A DNA stretch of 64,000 nt, taken from assembly GCA_958295665.1 (NCBI GenBank), contig OY282558.1, positions 32,943,045 to 33,007,044 of the forward strand. The letters are read 5' to 3'. How positions within the stretch are numbered: position 1 is the first letter of the stretch; the number at the start of each line of letters is the position of its first letter. The DNA comes from Tipula vernalis (taxonomy: Eukaryota; Arthropoda; Insecta; Diptera; Tipulidae). Positions 25,064 to 37,518 of this stretch are shown one piece after another. The notes under the pieces were generated by a model. It saw only the letters and a list, made by a program, of their open reading frames with translations. It ran no database searches and was not told where the DNA came from. The position numbers and the translations under genes were made by a program.

Positions 25064-26154
25064 TGACTCCGCCCTTTTTTGTTAAAATAAAACACATTTG
25101 CTTCTTTAGAAAATGAAAGAATCATTTATTGAAAGTATGCTCCATTTGCAGCTACAACTTTCCCCCATTTTTCAGGCAGTTTACAGATTCCCTCTCTGAA
25201 AAAATTTTGGTTTTTGGAAGCGATCCAATCATTAAGCCAATTTTCGATCTCTGCGCGAGAACTGAACCGCTGTTCAGAAAGAGACGACTGCATTGACCGG
25301 AATAAGAAGTAATCTGAAGGAGCTTCCCAGTCCTGTCTTTGTAAATAATTTTCACAACGTTTGCAAGCTGAAAAATTAATTTGTTGTGTCTATTCACCCA
25401 TTCTGATCGTTTTACCTCTATAGCTCGCTTCAAATGTATTAGTTGTCGTCGGTACACCTGATTCCAGCAGTTCATAATATACCACACCTTTCTGATCCCA
25501 CCAGATACCTTATTGCAATGGATATCCCGCTTTGGTTGCGATGGACCAGTTTCACCACGCTTCACCTAAGATTTTTGGCGTTTGGGATTCTCATAATAAA
25601 TCCATTTTTCATCTCCAGTAACTATCCGATGCAGAAAACCTTTTGTTTGTCGTCTTTGAATCAGTATTTCATAAATGGTTTATCGACGTTCGAGGTCTCT
25701 TTCTTTTAATTCATGTGGAACCCAGTTGTTAGCTTTTTGAACCATTCCGATCGTTTGTAAACGTTTTGCAACAATTGATCGATCAACATTTAATGCTACA
25801 GCCAATTTTGATTTTGTTTGAGAAGAATCTTCAGTCAATAACGTTTTCAATTCAGCATCTTCAAATTTTTTGGGTGGTTTTCCATGCTCTTTATCTTCTT
25901 TGCACGTTGTATTCGATGGAGCATGCTCACCGTAAATTTCCACAAGCAAACGATAAGTTTCCGCTGCACTTTTCTTTGCATGTTGATGTTTATTTGGAAT
26001 AAAATTCGACATTTTGAAAGAGTTAAAAATACTATTTGTTTACACTTCACGCGTTTGATAGCTGACATCAAGTACTACAGAATACAAGTATTGCGCATTT
26101 ATAGTTTACGTAAGCAGTAAAAATAACGACACCAATTGATAAAGGGCGGAGTCA
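25064..26154 (-). mobile_element. mariner element with both ends, internally deleted
   Basis: The inverted ends tgactccgcccttt (25064-25077) and its complement (26141-26154) are each bordered by TA (25062-25063 and 26155-26156), the target duplication of Tc1/mariner elements. The total length is 1091 bp, short of the roughly 1.3 kb usual for mariner, which fits the missing transposase segments described in the entry for its gene. Confidence 0.92.
25126..26012 (-). pseudogene. mariner transposase relic 2
   Basis: The start Met at 26012 is followed by a helix-turn-helix region with GKPPKKFEDAELKTLL and LNVDRSIVAKRLQTIGM, then NNWVPHELKERD. After a frameshift come the first catalytic motif TGDEKWIYYENPKR and a stop in place of Trp in the KSWVK motif. 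The HDNAxPH motif with the second catalytic Asp is deleted (LIFQ runs straight into ANVVK). The YSPDL part of the third motif is also gone (WE runs into APSDYFLFRSM). The C-terminus ENWLNDWIASKNQNFFREG then leads to KWGKVVAANGAYFQ and a stop at 25126-25128. It is close to relic 1 at 3.4-4.1 kb. It cannot be active. Confidence 0.93.
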
Positions 26155-26156
26155 TA

Positions 26157-28313
26157 TTCACGTGTAATCGTGTATCAAACAAATGCCTATATCTTATAAG
26201 GGCGCGTCTTGCTTTCGAGAAGTATCAGGCTCTTGGTAATTTCGGGGCTCTTTTAACATTATTACATAAAAAGAATAACTAAGCTGTAACCTGTGGTAAA
26301 GAGAGGATACTATATTGGAGTTTTTAATTTTTTAATTATATGTCAAACCAATCAAAACATCTAAAATTAATTGATTAATGACCGAGAATTGTACGTCTAT
26401 ATGAGGAGTCCTTACATTTTTTAATGTTTACTTAAGTTACTTAAGAGTAATGGTATTTGCTTTATTTAATGATGATGTCTCTGGCTCAATACAACATAGT
26501 AAATAAGTTTATAAATCTTAAACGCTTAACATTTTACTTGTAATCAGATCAAAACATTTGCTCAATTCTAGAATATGATTTATCAAAGGCGTGAAATTAT
26601 TGAAACCCTTAATTTTTATTAAATTTTAGAATTCTTGAAGTTCTTAAATTAATATAAATTAATTTATTTTATTTAACGAAATTTATTTTTATAATAAAAA
26701 TTCTAAACTCACTTCAAGCTTTTAGAATTTGGTCTGATACTTAGCCCTGGTTATCAAAAGCTTAGTTTCAAAATCATATATTAGTGTATTAGAAAGTTCT
26801 TTTCGAGCCAAAAAGATTATACGGCAGCTAGGTTCATAAACAAATAGTATTCCAAGCCCATTCAATACCCTATCAGAAACATATATCTATAATTTGTTAA
26901 ACGAAAGAGTCGGAATAACTTCTGCAGCTAGAAATGAAAACCAGGTGCAAGCACTTGTATGGCACTCACTGGTTAAGTGACCTCAATCCAGTGGCTGGAT
27001 CACCTCAATTCAGTGGCTGACTTAGAATTCTGTTTTTATTTAAGGACCCTAGCCTTGGTTCAAAAGGTATTTACCCCCGTCTCGTCGCTATAGCACAGTA
27101 ACGCAGTAGCGCAAAAGTTAAATTACATATAAATATATGCGAATTGACAAAGTCGACGGACCTACTAATTATTTCAATATTGCATGCAAGAACGAATTGA
27201 AGTGTCACTTCAAGCTAAAGTTATACAAATTCAAGTGATGCCAATTACATTAAACGGCTTATTTGTTTAGCTAAATTATTAGTTAATAACTAGATTAGTC
27301 GTTTTATTCTAGGACGGAAAACTTCAATCGGTTAAAAAAGTAGTTTACAAAATAGGATTTATGGCCATCAAAAAGTTTTAGTTTGACGTCGAGATTGACA
27401 GCAAAATTTATATTTTTACAATACTAAATTCATTTTTGCGTTCCTTGCGTCATTCTGTCTCCGTTCCAGACCCCATAAAACATATTTTAAATACCGGAAT
27501 AAGAAAAATAAAAAATTTACTTAAAATTTACTTTTCTCAAGAAACAAGATTTTTCGTCCGAAACCAAAATTTAAAGAAAAATAATTTTGGGAAGCAAGAT
27601 TTTCAAAAATTAGTCTTTTCGAAAAACTAGGCTTTCCATAAAACTATGATTTTGAAAACAAGGATTTTGATAGGAACCGTTGGAAATTCTTGCGTGTTGT
27701 AACTTGTAAATATCTTTAAATTTGTGCGATGGTTAGTCAAATGTCTTAAAATTTTGAAATTCCTTAGAACCTTAAATTCTTTCAAAATACGTTAAATCAT
27801 ACCATATAACTCAATAAAATTATTTTTTTAAATGTCATAAAATTTTGTCGTTGTTACGAAAATTATTTTTCTTATTTTAGACTGTGTCCGAAACTCGTGA
27901 TAAATATTTTTTAGAACTAATATTTGTGTAGCTTAATATAGCAAACCGATGTCTTTTCCACTTTCATGAATTTTGCGCAAATCAAAAAAAAACTTCTCAA
28001 TTGAAAAATGTCTCAAATTAACCCTTTATTTTTATTTATAGTCAATAGAAACAACACAATTATAATATATTTAAACAAAAAACCATGATAAAATTGCATA
28101 GTTTTAAGCTGGTTCTGCGTCCAAAGACTGGAATAAGTATGATTTGCAACTAACACGATGGGAATAAGCTCACCTTAAAATAAAACAATAAATTGAAATA
28201 TTTAATATAGGAACAAACAAAATCTGAAATTATTTAAATTCGTAAGCTGTCGTTTTCAGCCTGGAATTCCCAAATTGGATCATTGGTTATATCACAATTT
28301 GCTTCGATCTCAG
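26157..28313. other. AT-rich stretch with degenerate A/T motifs
   Basis: No coding relic was recognised. About 26580-26760 and 27520-27860 are rich in irregular repeats of ttttagaattctt-type and aagattttcaaaaa-type motifs. Near 27891 the sequence tgtgtccgaaactcgtgataa resembles the end of the MITE at 40.2 kb, but no partner end was found. Confidence 0.4.
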
Positions 28314-28800
28314 TTACTTCGAATAAGTTTTATAAAATAAGCACGACGGGTTATTTCTCCACTCAAGGCCAAAGTGTTTGCATAAAAGCTTGTTTACATC
28401 GGCCAATTTTTCCGATTTCACTAACACGCCTGACGGGACAATGGTTGGGTTCAATGATTGAATCAACCTATTCTTTTTCATGACGCTCAAAGGTTTTCCC
28501 AAGTCCGATTTATAGAATATTTCGCCACGTACAGAAATCTGCCTATTTTGGTTTTTTGTTACAATCATACGCTTTGATTCCTGAAATTTGAAGTGCCAGT
28601 TGGCTGAAGGCTTCAAATAATCTCCAACGTCTTTTCTAAATTCAAAGACTGAACATTCGTCTCCCAGGATTACCGTCGTTCCAAATGTTGAATAAATATC
28701 CAAATACTCCTGAACATCCACGATGGTATCTTTTACTTTCACTTTCTTTTCAATCTGTGCGAAGAATCTATCAGGTGGTATGTAAGAATGTCCTGCTACT
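28314..28800 (-). pseudogene. C-terminal fragment of a repeated arthropod protein family
   Basis: The minus strand reads continuously from an apparent acceptor site (atatttccag) at about 28800 through HSYIPPDRFFAQIEKKVK, DTIVDVQEYLDIYSTFGTTV, a KPSANWHFKFQESKRMIV block and VRGEIFYKSDLGKPLSV. It continues to NPTIVPSGVLVKSEKLADV and LLCKHFGLEWRNNP. I recognise this as the C-terminal part of a large multi-copy arthropod family, likely transposon-derived, perhaps of the DUF7869 kind. I cannot name the superfamily. It carries no internal stop, but the middle of the protein is missing, and the N-terminal part on the same strand (29.5-30.1 kb) is frameshifted. Confidence 0.65.
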
Positions 28801-29469
28801 GGAAATATTAATTAAACACATGTTACATTTAATGGAGCTTTTGTAGCAAGCCAATAGAAAACCATTCCTACTGTTGAAAAAGCTGAGCATTTTACAACGA
28901 AAAAATAGAAACAACAGAAACTTGAATTGAAATTTATAAACAAATGTATTTAAAAATTATACTTAGCTTTATGTTGAATATGTAATTGATGCTTCAGAAA
29001 TCCTATATTAGAATTCATTGAATAATTTAATTTACTTTATCATAACTTAACTTACGTGACATTTGCCAATTTTGACATTTGGTATTTCATAATTGTATAT
29101 TTTCTTTATTTGTATTTGCTATAAAGTCATGCCATCTATGGTTTAGAATATAGCGTTCGCAACTTTACGACTTTTGGTAAATTGCCACATTAAAATTTAT
29201 GTATGTACACTGCTTAGTTTTAAGAAATTTATAATTGTAAAAAGAGGATTAAGAACATTCAATCACAGTTTCTCGAAGCATCACAACCATTATCCAAAAA
29301 CGATTAATAAAAATTCAAAATTATAAAAAATTAACAAATAAAATTTATTCAAATCGTTTTCAATTGTGTTTTAATAATTACGGCTGAATAAAAAGTATAG
29401 TGTCCCAGTTAAGTGAAACAAACAAAGTGTACAAGTGAAAATTGTATTAACAAACAGTATACATATATT

Positions 29470-30110
29470 CAAAGTGAATTTGGTGAATTTTATGCACCTA
29501 CGATGATCGAATTTTTAATCTGCCCGCCACATTCATCACATAACAGACGAACAGTAATGATTCCCTCTAAGTTTATATTGCACAATCTCATTGGATCCTT
29601 TTCGATGAACATTTTCCGTCCAGTCGTATAGAATTAGAAATACGTTATCTTTCGTTAATTTGGAGTGTCCAGTGCCAATGACGATCCCAAATAAGTATAA
29701 ATAGAGTCGTCTGATATAATAAGCAGCCTGATCTGGTATTTTGGGTAGAACCATGTTCTTTTGACAGTCAAATGAAACTGTGAGCAAATCATCTCTCGTT
29801 TCATTTAGAAACTCAAAGAACGATTTTGCACGCAATTTATGTACTCGATTTTGAACCATTAGTTGATTTTGTTTATGTATTTCCATCTCCAATTTTATTT
29901 GTTCCTTGAAACACAAGTACGTAGAGCACATATCTGTGCGTGGGGTTTTGAATCCCAGGTTGAATTTTGTGCAAAAAATCATTCAGAGGTAACTTCGATT
30001 TGATACTGTGGTAAATACTGCCTTTTTGAGTTAGTTCCCCGACGATAGTGCAGCTCGACTGTTCTAAATGAATTGATGAAATCCTCGGTTGATTTCCGCT
30101 CGGTTGACAC
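29470..30110 (-). pseudogene. N-terminal and middle fragment of the same repeated protein family
   Basis: In coding order the minus strand gives DFINSFRTVELHYRRGTNSK near 30060. A frameshift follows, then FCTKFNLGFKTPRTDMCSTY, a coiled Lys/Glu-rich stretch, and LLTVSFDCQKNMVLPKIPDQ. Next are AAYYIRRLYLYLFGIVIG and GSNEIVQYK. After another frameshift comes LLCDECGGQIKNSIIV, which may end at a gtgcat or similar donor. These match the order of the family's N-terminal His block, PxxDxC motif and AYYKRQL...YNFG motif. The segment between CDECGGQ and the C-terminal fragment (about 28800-29470) has no coding signal and is an intron, a deletion, or both. Confidence 0.68.
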
Positions 30111-30363
30111 AAAGGAAAACAATCATTTTGCTACAAAATTTTAATAATTGCATACCAAATCTCGAATGGAAAAGAATGGTTTTGACTTGCACTTAGAGGA
30201 GGAATAGAGTTGGTTTGCAACCAGATCTATTTTTTTGTTTTCGTTTTGAAAGGAAAAACAACTGTTTTGGGAAAATCCAGTTGAATAAGATGATTTTATT
30301 TTACAAAACGAACATAACCTCATCATTAATTTTTTTTTTTGTAAAATGTGGAAAAGACACCGG

Positions 30364-30431
30364 TTTGACAGTTATTTGAAAAATATTCCCTTACACATTT
30401 GACAGTTATTTGAAAAATATTCCCCTACATT
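30364..30431. repeat. Two-copy 34-bp tandem duplication
   Basis: The block tttgacagttatttgaaaaa and its continuation to ttccc(t/c)tac occur twice with a 34-bp period (30364 and 30398), nearly identical. Confidence 0.9.
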
Positions 30432-30937
30432 TACAATTTTTTATTACGCTGTCCGAATTATGTAATAACTTGTTGGCAAATTTCCCCACCTCATAAATTT
30501 GTTCTCTCACTTTTAATGTAATAATTAGGCTAGGTCGTCCCATAACAATTACAGCTGTGTTTTTATAAATGTGAACGATTAATGAAATGTTGGAAACATT
30601 CCAAAATTTAGATTTATGCTATCGAATTAAGAATTGGTCGAGACAGAAATAATACCTCTAGTGGCTAGATTCCGGTTTAGTGAGATGGAATAAAATGGAA
30701 TAATAATTCCATTCCACAAATTTGTATTCTCGTTCTCTTTGCGAGATAATTTATTTAGTACTGGTTCTAAATCGAATAAAATTTTAAAAATGGAAACTTC
30801 TGTCATTAATTCGTTTTGATTCTTTTGTAGTGTATGTATTAATTTGAAGTAAATTTCTAATAATAAAATAAATAAAGTGAAATAAAAAAATCTTACCTAA
30901 TAAATTATGGATTTATCGTAGAGAATTGTAGCGTAAA

Positions 30938-31817
30938 GTTGAAAGGATTGCTTTATTAAGGCATCGTCGAGAATTAAGGGATCAAGCTTCAGATTTCAAG
31001 AATTATTTAGATTCCCAAAACATTTGGACAAAAAAAAATTCATTGGTGACCTGTTGATTTTCCTTAATCAACGCCAAAAAATAGACGGTTTATAGTGTCA
31101 TTTACGGATATTGAGGAATTTGTTTATTTTACCCTATTCGTTTATATAAACATTTTTTTTTAGATTTTAGGGTCATAGAAGAAAATAGTTAGGATGGATT
31201 TCTGCTTTTGATGAGCCAAATTTTTGTAAGCCGCTGTATAAATATTCGCTCAAACTTCAACTGATTTAAATGAGAAGAAAACGTAGTAAATATGCAAGGT
31301 AGTACATAAAAGCGATTAATTTGGCTATATATATTACCTGGCATAATTGGGTGTATTGACGGGACACACATGACAATAAAAAAGCCTTAAAAAGACATCG
31401 AATTTTTTTTTAGATGTTCGATTACCAGAACCTAATCAAGACCTTTCTATTTTCTGAAGATATGTGATGCCGATTTACTTATATTGTCAGTTAATTCAAA
31501 GTTTGGTGGAACCGCTCATGACGCATTTGTTTGGAAGTCGTCATTTCTTTAAATTCACCTTAACCTGGTATACGATAAAGGTGAGATACATTTTATGTAT
31601 AGAAGTGTTGAAAGGCCTATTTAGTTGCCTTTCGAGAGAACACTTCTTATGTTATTCACCATCAGAATATGGTGTAATCATCAATACATGTGGCATCTTT
31701 CACAACATTTTCGTAACAAATAGAATTGACCTTGATTAAAATGAGTTTTTTACCGATCAAGAGGAATTTCAGGTTCCTGATGATGCCGAAATCACCATTC
31801 AGAAGGAAGAAGAATAA
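30938..31817 (+). pseudogene. PIF/Harbinger transposase relic (HARBI1-like)
   Basis: Plus-strand fragments in order: RIALLRHRRELRDQASDF near 30945, then FIGDLLIFLNQ near 31040. The first catalytic region LPGIIGCIDGTHMTIKKP is at about 31336-31390, and CDADLLILSVNSKFGGTAHD then AFVWKSSF at about 31466-31545. After a gap come a C-terminal block EVLKGLFSCLSREHFLCYSP and IINTCGIFHNIFVTNRIDLD at about 31680-31737. A tail, EEFQVPDDAEITIQKEEE, ends near 31817. The GDSGY-like block with the second catalytic Asp was not found, and the Glu region is only partly present. Frameshifts and stops occur. A Myb-like partner lies convergently downstream. Confidence 0.85.
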
Positions 31818-31929
31818 GAGAGGGATTGGTGGACGAGTTTTTTTAAGCAAGAAAACATAAAATTTAATTAAAAAATATTGAAGTTTTCGTTATTCATAGA
31901 AGCATTGGCATTAGCCTGTACCGCTTCAG

Positions 31930-32536
31930 CTACATTTAGATTGACTTTTCCTTCTCAACTTCAAGATCGACTTTGTTTCTTAACAACACGTTTCTTCGCT
32001 TATCTTGTACTAAATATTCCTCCATTATTTCTTCTAACAACCTCGGTCGGCGCTTTCTGAAATATACGTGTAGCTATTGGTGGAACCGTTCTTTGCTTTG
32101 AGGTACTTTCCGATATGTTTGAAAGCTCTGAAAAATATACAGTTGAACAATATTGGTAACAAATGGAACTAACTATTTTGTTATTACCGATGGTAATCCA
32201 GAATCTGTCGCAGCATTTTCATCTCCTACCACGGAGTTCCAGCCTACTATATTAATGATGCGCTCTTCGATTTCAGTTTAGCGATTTCGTATTAGCAACT
32301 GTCTTTAGTTCGGCTGCTCTATTTTTAACATAAAGTCTAAAAATTATATTCAAATAAAACAATCATTCTTCGTATTTTTTGCAACGCTATAACTATTTGA
32401 TAACCTGTTTCCGTCTTAAGAAGCCCCTCGCGCATCACCTTCCACGAGCAAAATCTAAGTTTTGTTCTAAAAAATTTACTGAAATTTCTTTTTGGTTCGC
32501 CGAAACTTTTTTGCCAATTTTTTTGGTGTGATCCAT
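31930..32536 (-). pseudogene. Harbinger Myb/SANT-like accessory protein relic
   Basis: A start ATG at 32534-32536 on the minus strand opens MDHTKKIGKKVSANQKEISV, then NFLEQNLDFARGRVMREG, the N-terminus typical of the Myb-like protein encoded beside Harbinger transposases. Further along, in other frames, are EERIINIVGWNSVVGDENAA near 32240 and RRPRLLEEIMEEYLVQDKRR near 32030, a C-terminal coiled region. The gene converges on the transposase at 30.9-31.8 kb, the usual layout of such two-gene elements. Frameshifts and stops break it. The inverted ends of this element were not found. Confidence 0.7.
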
Positions 32537-32956
32537 TTTTAAATTTAAATAAGTTTCGTATTGCGTATAGAATTTTATCCATATAACAATTTTATTTCTT
32601 ATTCAAATTCCATGACGAGAAAATTTGACGTTTAATTTCACACATGCGGGATTTATTTTCTAATCCCACAGAACCAGAATGGAAATATCTCATTTAGCAC
32701 AAAATCCTATCTCACAAAAAAATCTCATGTTAACGGCACTTTTACACTCACCATAACACTCATTAATGCATAATTATGCAATTTAATTTGACAACAAAAA
32801 TTACAGCAAGATAATTAAATCACGTTCTACATACTAGAAAACATGCATCTTCATAGCAGCAGCGATTGAGGAAAATAGGAACGCTGAGACCGATTACGTC
32901 AGTTATAGAATGGATTGATTTTTTATGGGTCAGAAAATTCAGAAGAACGCCACTAC

Positions 32957-33045
32957 ATCACATTTTTTCGCTAACCTAAAAAATTAGTCGTAATTTTTGC
33001 TAATTACGACTAATTTTTTAGATTAGCGAAAACCATGTGACGTGA
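32957..33045. repeat. 89-bp palindrome (small foldback MITE)
   Basis: The arms atcac.tttttcgctaacctaaaaaattagtcgtaatt and their complement surround a short loop near 33000. The inner 30 bp pair almost perfectly and the outer part is looser (atcaca against tgtgacgtgat). It is non-coding. Confidence 0.85.
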
Positions 33046-36000
33046 TGGAGCAATTTAGGCTTCGGATTGTTTTATATGGTTTAGTACTATAAAATATTTA
33101 TCACGGGTTTTGGATACAGTCTAAATAAAACAAATGATAGGAACAAAGCTTTTAAAGCATTTACAACCAAATTTAGACATCTAATTGTTCTTAAATTAGC
33201 TGTAGCTTCAATAAAGTTGTTGCCTAAATAGTTGTTAAGTAAAATAACGTACTGATTTAAATAACCACTTGTCATAAATGTGTATATAATTATAAGCATA
33301 ACACAAAAACCAATAATATTTGATATTTGGTGTAAATCAACCGACATAATTAATATAAACAAATTTCTGATATTATTCTCCTGACAACCATAAAATTATA
33401 AATTATACACACCTATTTAAATAACAATCATTAGACATCAAAACATAACATTTTACAGCTTTATGGATATAACTTTAGAAAATCGAATAATTTTATTTAA
33501 TATCTTATTTTTATACTTTGTGGTTTCTTCTCTAAAAGGCTGTGTCAAATTGAAAACCATGAGTTTATTTTCAGTTTTTATTTGATTCTTTTGAATGTTT
33601 ATTTTTGTTGTTGTTGCTGTTGTTATAAACGGCTACATATTATTTAAGACTTCGTGTGTGTCCGCAAATTATTATTTGGCATTTAAATGCGCGCATAATG
33701 CTATGCAAATAATTTGCATTAGACTGTTTTTACGGGAGTAAATATTCTAATAGGATGATACGGTTTACGTTGTAATAATATAGCCATCTTCCAGTCGGAC
33801 GGGATGGAGATAGGATACGAGTAGAAGTATGTACTTGTGAGTAGCTTGCTCACGTCAAACGAGTACATCTAACGTAGTAAATTATGAGGTAAATCATTCA
33901 CTAAATTTAAAAACAATCGTTGCTTGTATTGTAACCTGATTTTCTTATAATTTTATTTGATTGTTATGGTTTAACTTCTTCGTTTCTTTTACAATATATT
34001 ATAAAAAAATCATCATCATTTTTTTTTGTGGCGATTCGTACTACTACAGCTTTTTTGGTATGGTTTATAATTTTAGGTTTTTGATGAGTTTAAGATTTTC
34101 GTTCTGCTCATTCTTACTTAAAAAAAAAAAAAAAAAAACTAAACCGAGGAATGCACTTCAATTTGTAAATGAAATTTAATTAAGTCATTATTAGCATTTC
34201 TGTTTCATAAATTTTCTTATGTACAATTTTTTTTTATTTTATTTTATAAATTATAACCAAATTGAAATTTTAAGAATTATAACAATTTCCGAGCTTTTTA
34301 GGTATAATAATGTACATGTGTAAGCGGCTACTCGAACGTAAGAGTTTAATAATTTTTTTTTTTTTTTTTTTTATGAAAAATTCTTTTATTTTAAAATTAT
34401 AATCTATTTTTATTTATGTTGATCTTGTTCATAAAAACACAATAAAATTATTATTAACATCATCATTATTATTTTTATGATTAAGATAATCATCATCATT
34501 TGTATATAAAACAAAAATCATCTATATAAACATCTTATGGGATCCAAAAAGTCTCACAGGGAATAAGATAAAATAAAAAATTATTAAGTCATAAATTTGA
34601 GGTTAGTTTTTAGAAAAAAAAAAATAACCAAAATACTTAAAGAAGATTGTTTCGACTATAATTTTTGTTTGATGATTTATTTATGATGATGATAAATTTG
34701 TATGGGAATCAAATTTAGAACGGATATTTTTTGTTGTTTTTTGTTTTTGATTATGTATTCACATTCAATATACACGAATACAGCAGACCAGAAAACTTTT
34801 CGGGTGGTCTTATCCAATAAAGCATTTTGTGGAAGCTACATATTCAAAAAATAAACTTCAAGTTAATCACCGGGTTGCGAACACACTAGCTATAGATACA
34901 AACACATAATCATGTTCCGTCTATATAATTCTTAAATCTTAATATTGTGAAAAGCTCACAAAAACTCTCATCATTAATTAATAATTAATTTGTGGGTTTA
35001 TGCCATAAACAAATCCATTAAGAAAAAATATTAAATCAACCGCGCGCTTTGTTCCAAACCGGCAGAAAACTATCATCATTATAAGCTTCCTTTGATGATT
35101 TTTTTATGTTGACAGGATAAAAATGATTTAAATTCATTAATTAAATGATTAAACACGAATATATACGTATATATACATATTTGTTTTGTATTCTATCGAT
35201 ATTTTTCAATCGACCCCTGACTGAGAGGTAAAACCAAATACCTGGTTGTTTTTTTTTTTTTTTTTTTTAAATTTTATTTTAATAATTTTTTATTTTATCT
35301 AGATACTTCTGATAATCTGATTTTGACTTTGATTGAATAACTAATCATAATTTGATTATCAAAATCTTTATAAAATAAATTTTAATTTTTATTTTATTTT
35401 GAAGATTAATATCAATGTAAAATTATTATTGAGTTGTACATCTATAAAATATGATAATTAGTTGAAGTTGATATACACAAAACATGAATGGTACTATGAC
35501 ATTAATACTGTGGAAAGAGTACCGATATTGGTTTATTTTATTGGTTATAATAAATTAAGGAGTAATAAATTAAATATTCGGTATTTGCTTATATTGCATT
35601 GTAAATTATATAAAACTGCAAAACTTACGTGTCTATCTTAATTTTTCTGTTAATTAATTATATTATTAAACCTCTAAATGGTTCTTCGAAACTAAAATTA
35701 ATTAAAAAGAAAAAAAAAACTTCTCACAATGAAGTCTCAAAATCAGATTATAGAAGAAGAGCAAGAAAATTATAAATTTTCTAAGAAATGGAGACAAAGA
35801 ATTATCACTTTATTCATTTTTCCTGTAAGCTAAAATATAATAGCCACTTCAATTTTTATTCGTAAGTTTTGAAACATTTATATTTGGTTTTGTTAACAAA
35901 AAAGTTCAAAAGATTAAGTCAATTTAAGATTAAAATTTAAAGAACATCGCCATTATTATTTATATGCACATAATTATTTTTTACCCTGTTTACGGAGTTC

Positions 36001-37291
36001 CTGGAACTCTCAGTACCCATAATTTTGTATAAATTCCGGTTACCATTTCAATTTCATAAATGCTGCCTAATTTTAATATTTCATAGTGCTCAACCATCAT
36101 TTTTTTTTATTACAGAACTCGACAAAAGTAATCTTTGGTTCACTTGCATGATTAAACAAGTTATTCATAACCAAAACCTGGAGATTGTAAAGGTCTTACA
36201 CGACTAATTGGTACAAAACACCAAAACTGCAAAAAACTCAAAAAAAGTTTAGAATTGAACAATCAGGCCTATTGGGTGGGGCCATTTGGTCGCGAAAAAA
36301 AATATTGGAACTATACAATTTTACCAAAGACTAAATCCATTAGAGCAAAGAGACTTTAACTTTGAATCAGTTGCTTTTATTTTTATATTTTCCTTATTTG
36401 TGTTAACCAAAAAAAAAAAAAAATTTAAAACCTCCTAATTGAGCACAATAGCGGATTGCTGCGGGTTCCATGATGACGTCGCTACAATATAATGACAGAC
36501 TTCATGGTTGTGTAAGGGGCAAAGGAAGGCGAAGTACGAGTATGTACATAACTTGAATAGCTGTGTTGCCATTTGGACTGTAATATTGCAGTTTTTATTT
36601 TTACTTACTTAATGTTAAGCCATCTCATGCTGTACAATCTGTTGCGAATGGGCGCATAAGTTCAATATCCAGAGTGGAAGCATCATGTTGGTACCTATGT
36701 AATACAAAAAATCGTGAATAAATAATTAAATTTGAAATTAGAAAAAAATTACAAACAACAACAGAAGAAAACCAGGGTTAGAGTCACAAGCCATGTTTAT
36801 TTAGACCGTTATACGAATTCCGACTGAACATTGATTTTTTTTTATTAAAAAACTATTAAAAAAAAGGAACATATTTAGTAAAGCATATCATTTGAAAACG
36901 CCATTTTTTAAAAAAGCGGAATTAGGGGTAAACTAGATTTTGGATTGAGTCTTGCTTGGCTCAGAAAACCTTATTATTTGACAGCAAATACCTTATTATG
37001 GTTCGAGTCTTGGGTTAGGTTTGGGTGGCGGTCCACTAGGACCAGGCATATACACAAAAATGTTCCGTAGCCATGAGTCTTGGGTTATAAACCATTTATT
37101 TTGGTTTGTATATTTACTAAAATAAATTTGGAAATCTTAGTATGCGTATTATTTCTTAGATAAATAAGAACCATCTGGTTTTATAAAAATATACTAAGTT
37201 TTGACATTTGCGTGTAAATATTGATTTATAATCAAATGCGTACTTTAATAATTTATATATTGTGTATAAAATATACTTTGTTTAGAAACTG
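33046..37291. other. AT-rich stretch with homopolymer runs
   Basis: No coding relic was recognised. There are T-runs at about 34353-34372 and 35249-35268, an A-run near 34122-34138, and atcatc-type simple sequence near 34440-34520. gggtggcggtcc near 37023 has an inverted match beyond the MITE at 37.3 kb. Open frames such as 33087-33362 and 33961-34179 follow from the base composition. Confidence 0.45.
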
Positions 37292-37518
37292 GCGTCCGAA
37301 ATGGAAAATGTGCATTTAGCGTAGACACATTTCAAAAAACTACATGCGATGTAGTTTTTATGTGCATTTTTAACATGTTGTTTGATGTCCATTTATATTT
37401 AAATTAATCATAATTATCGATTTATCAATACAGAGTTGTCGAAATTCAATTAATTTAATGATTATAAAGAAATTTAATTTTATGCAAAAATGTGCATTTA
37501 AATTCGCATTTCGGACGC
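37292..37518. mobile_element. 227-bp MITE
   Basis: The terminal inverted repeats are gcgtccgaaatg (37292-37303) and catttcggacgc ending at 37518. Inside these, aaatgtgcattta occurs inverted near both ends. The interior is AT-rich. No target duplication is clear. Confidence 0.75.

Noticed and set aside
27891..27960. Additional copy of the 40.2-kb MITE
   Set aside because: About 20 bp resemble its end, but there is no matching second end within 1 kb.
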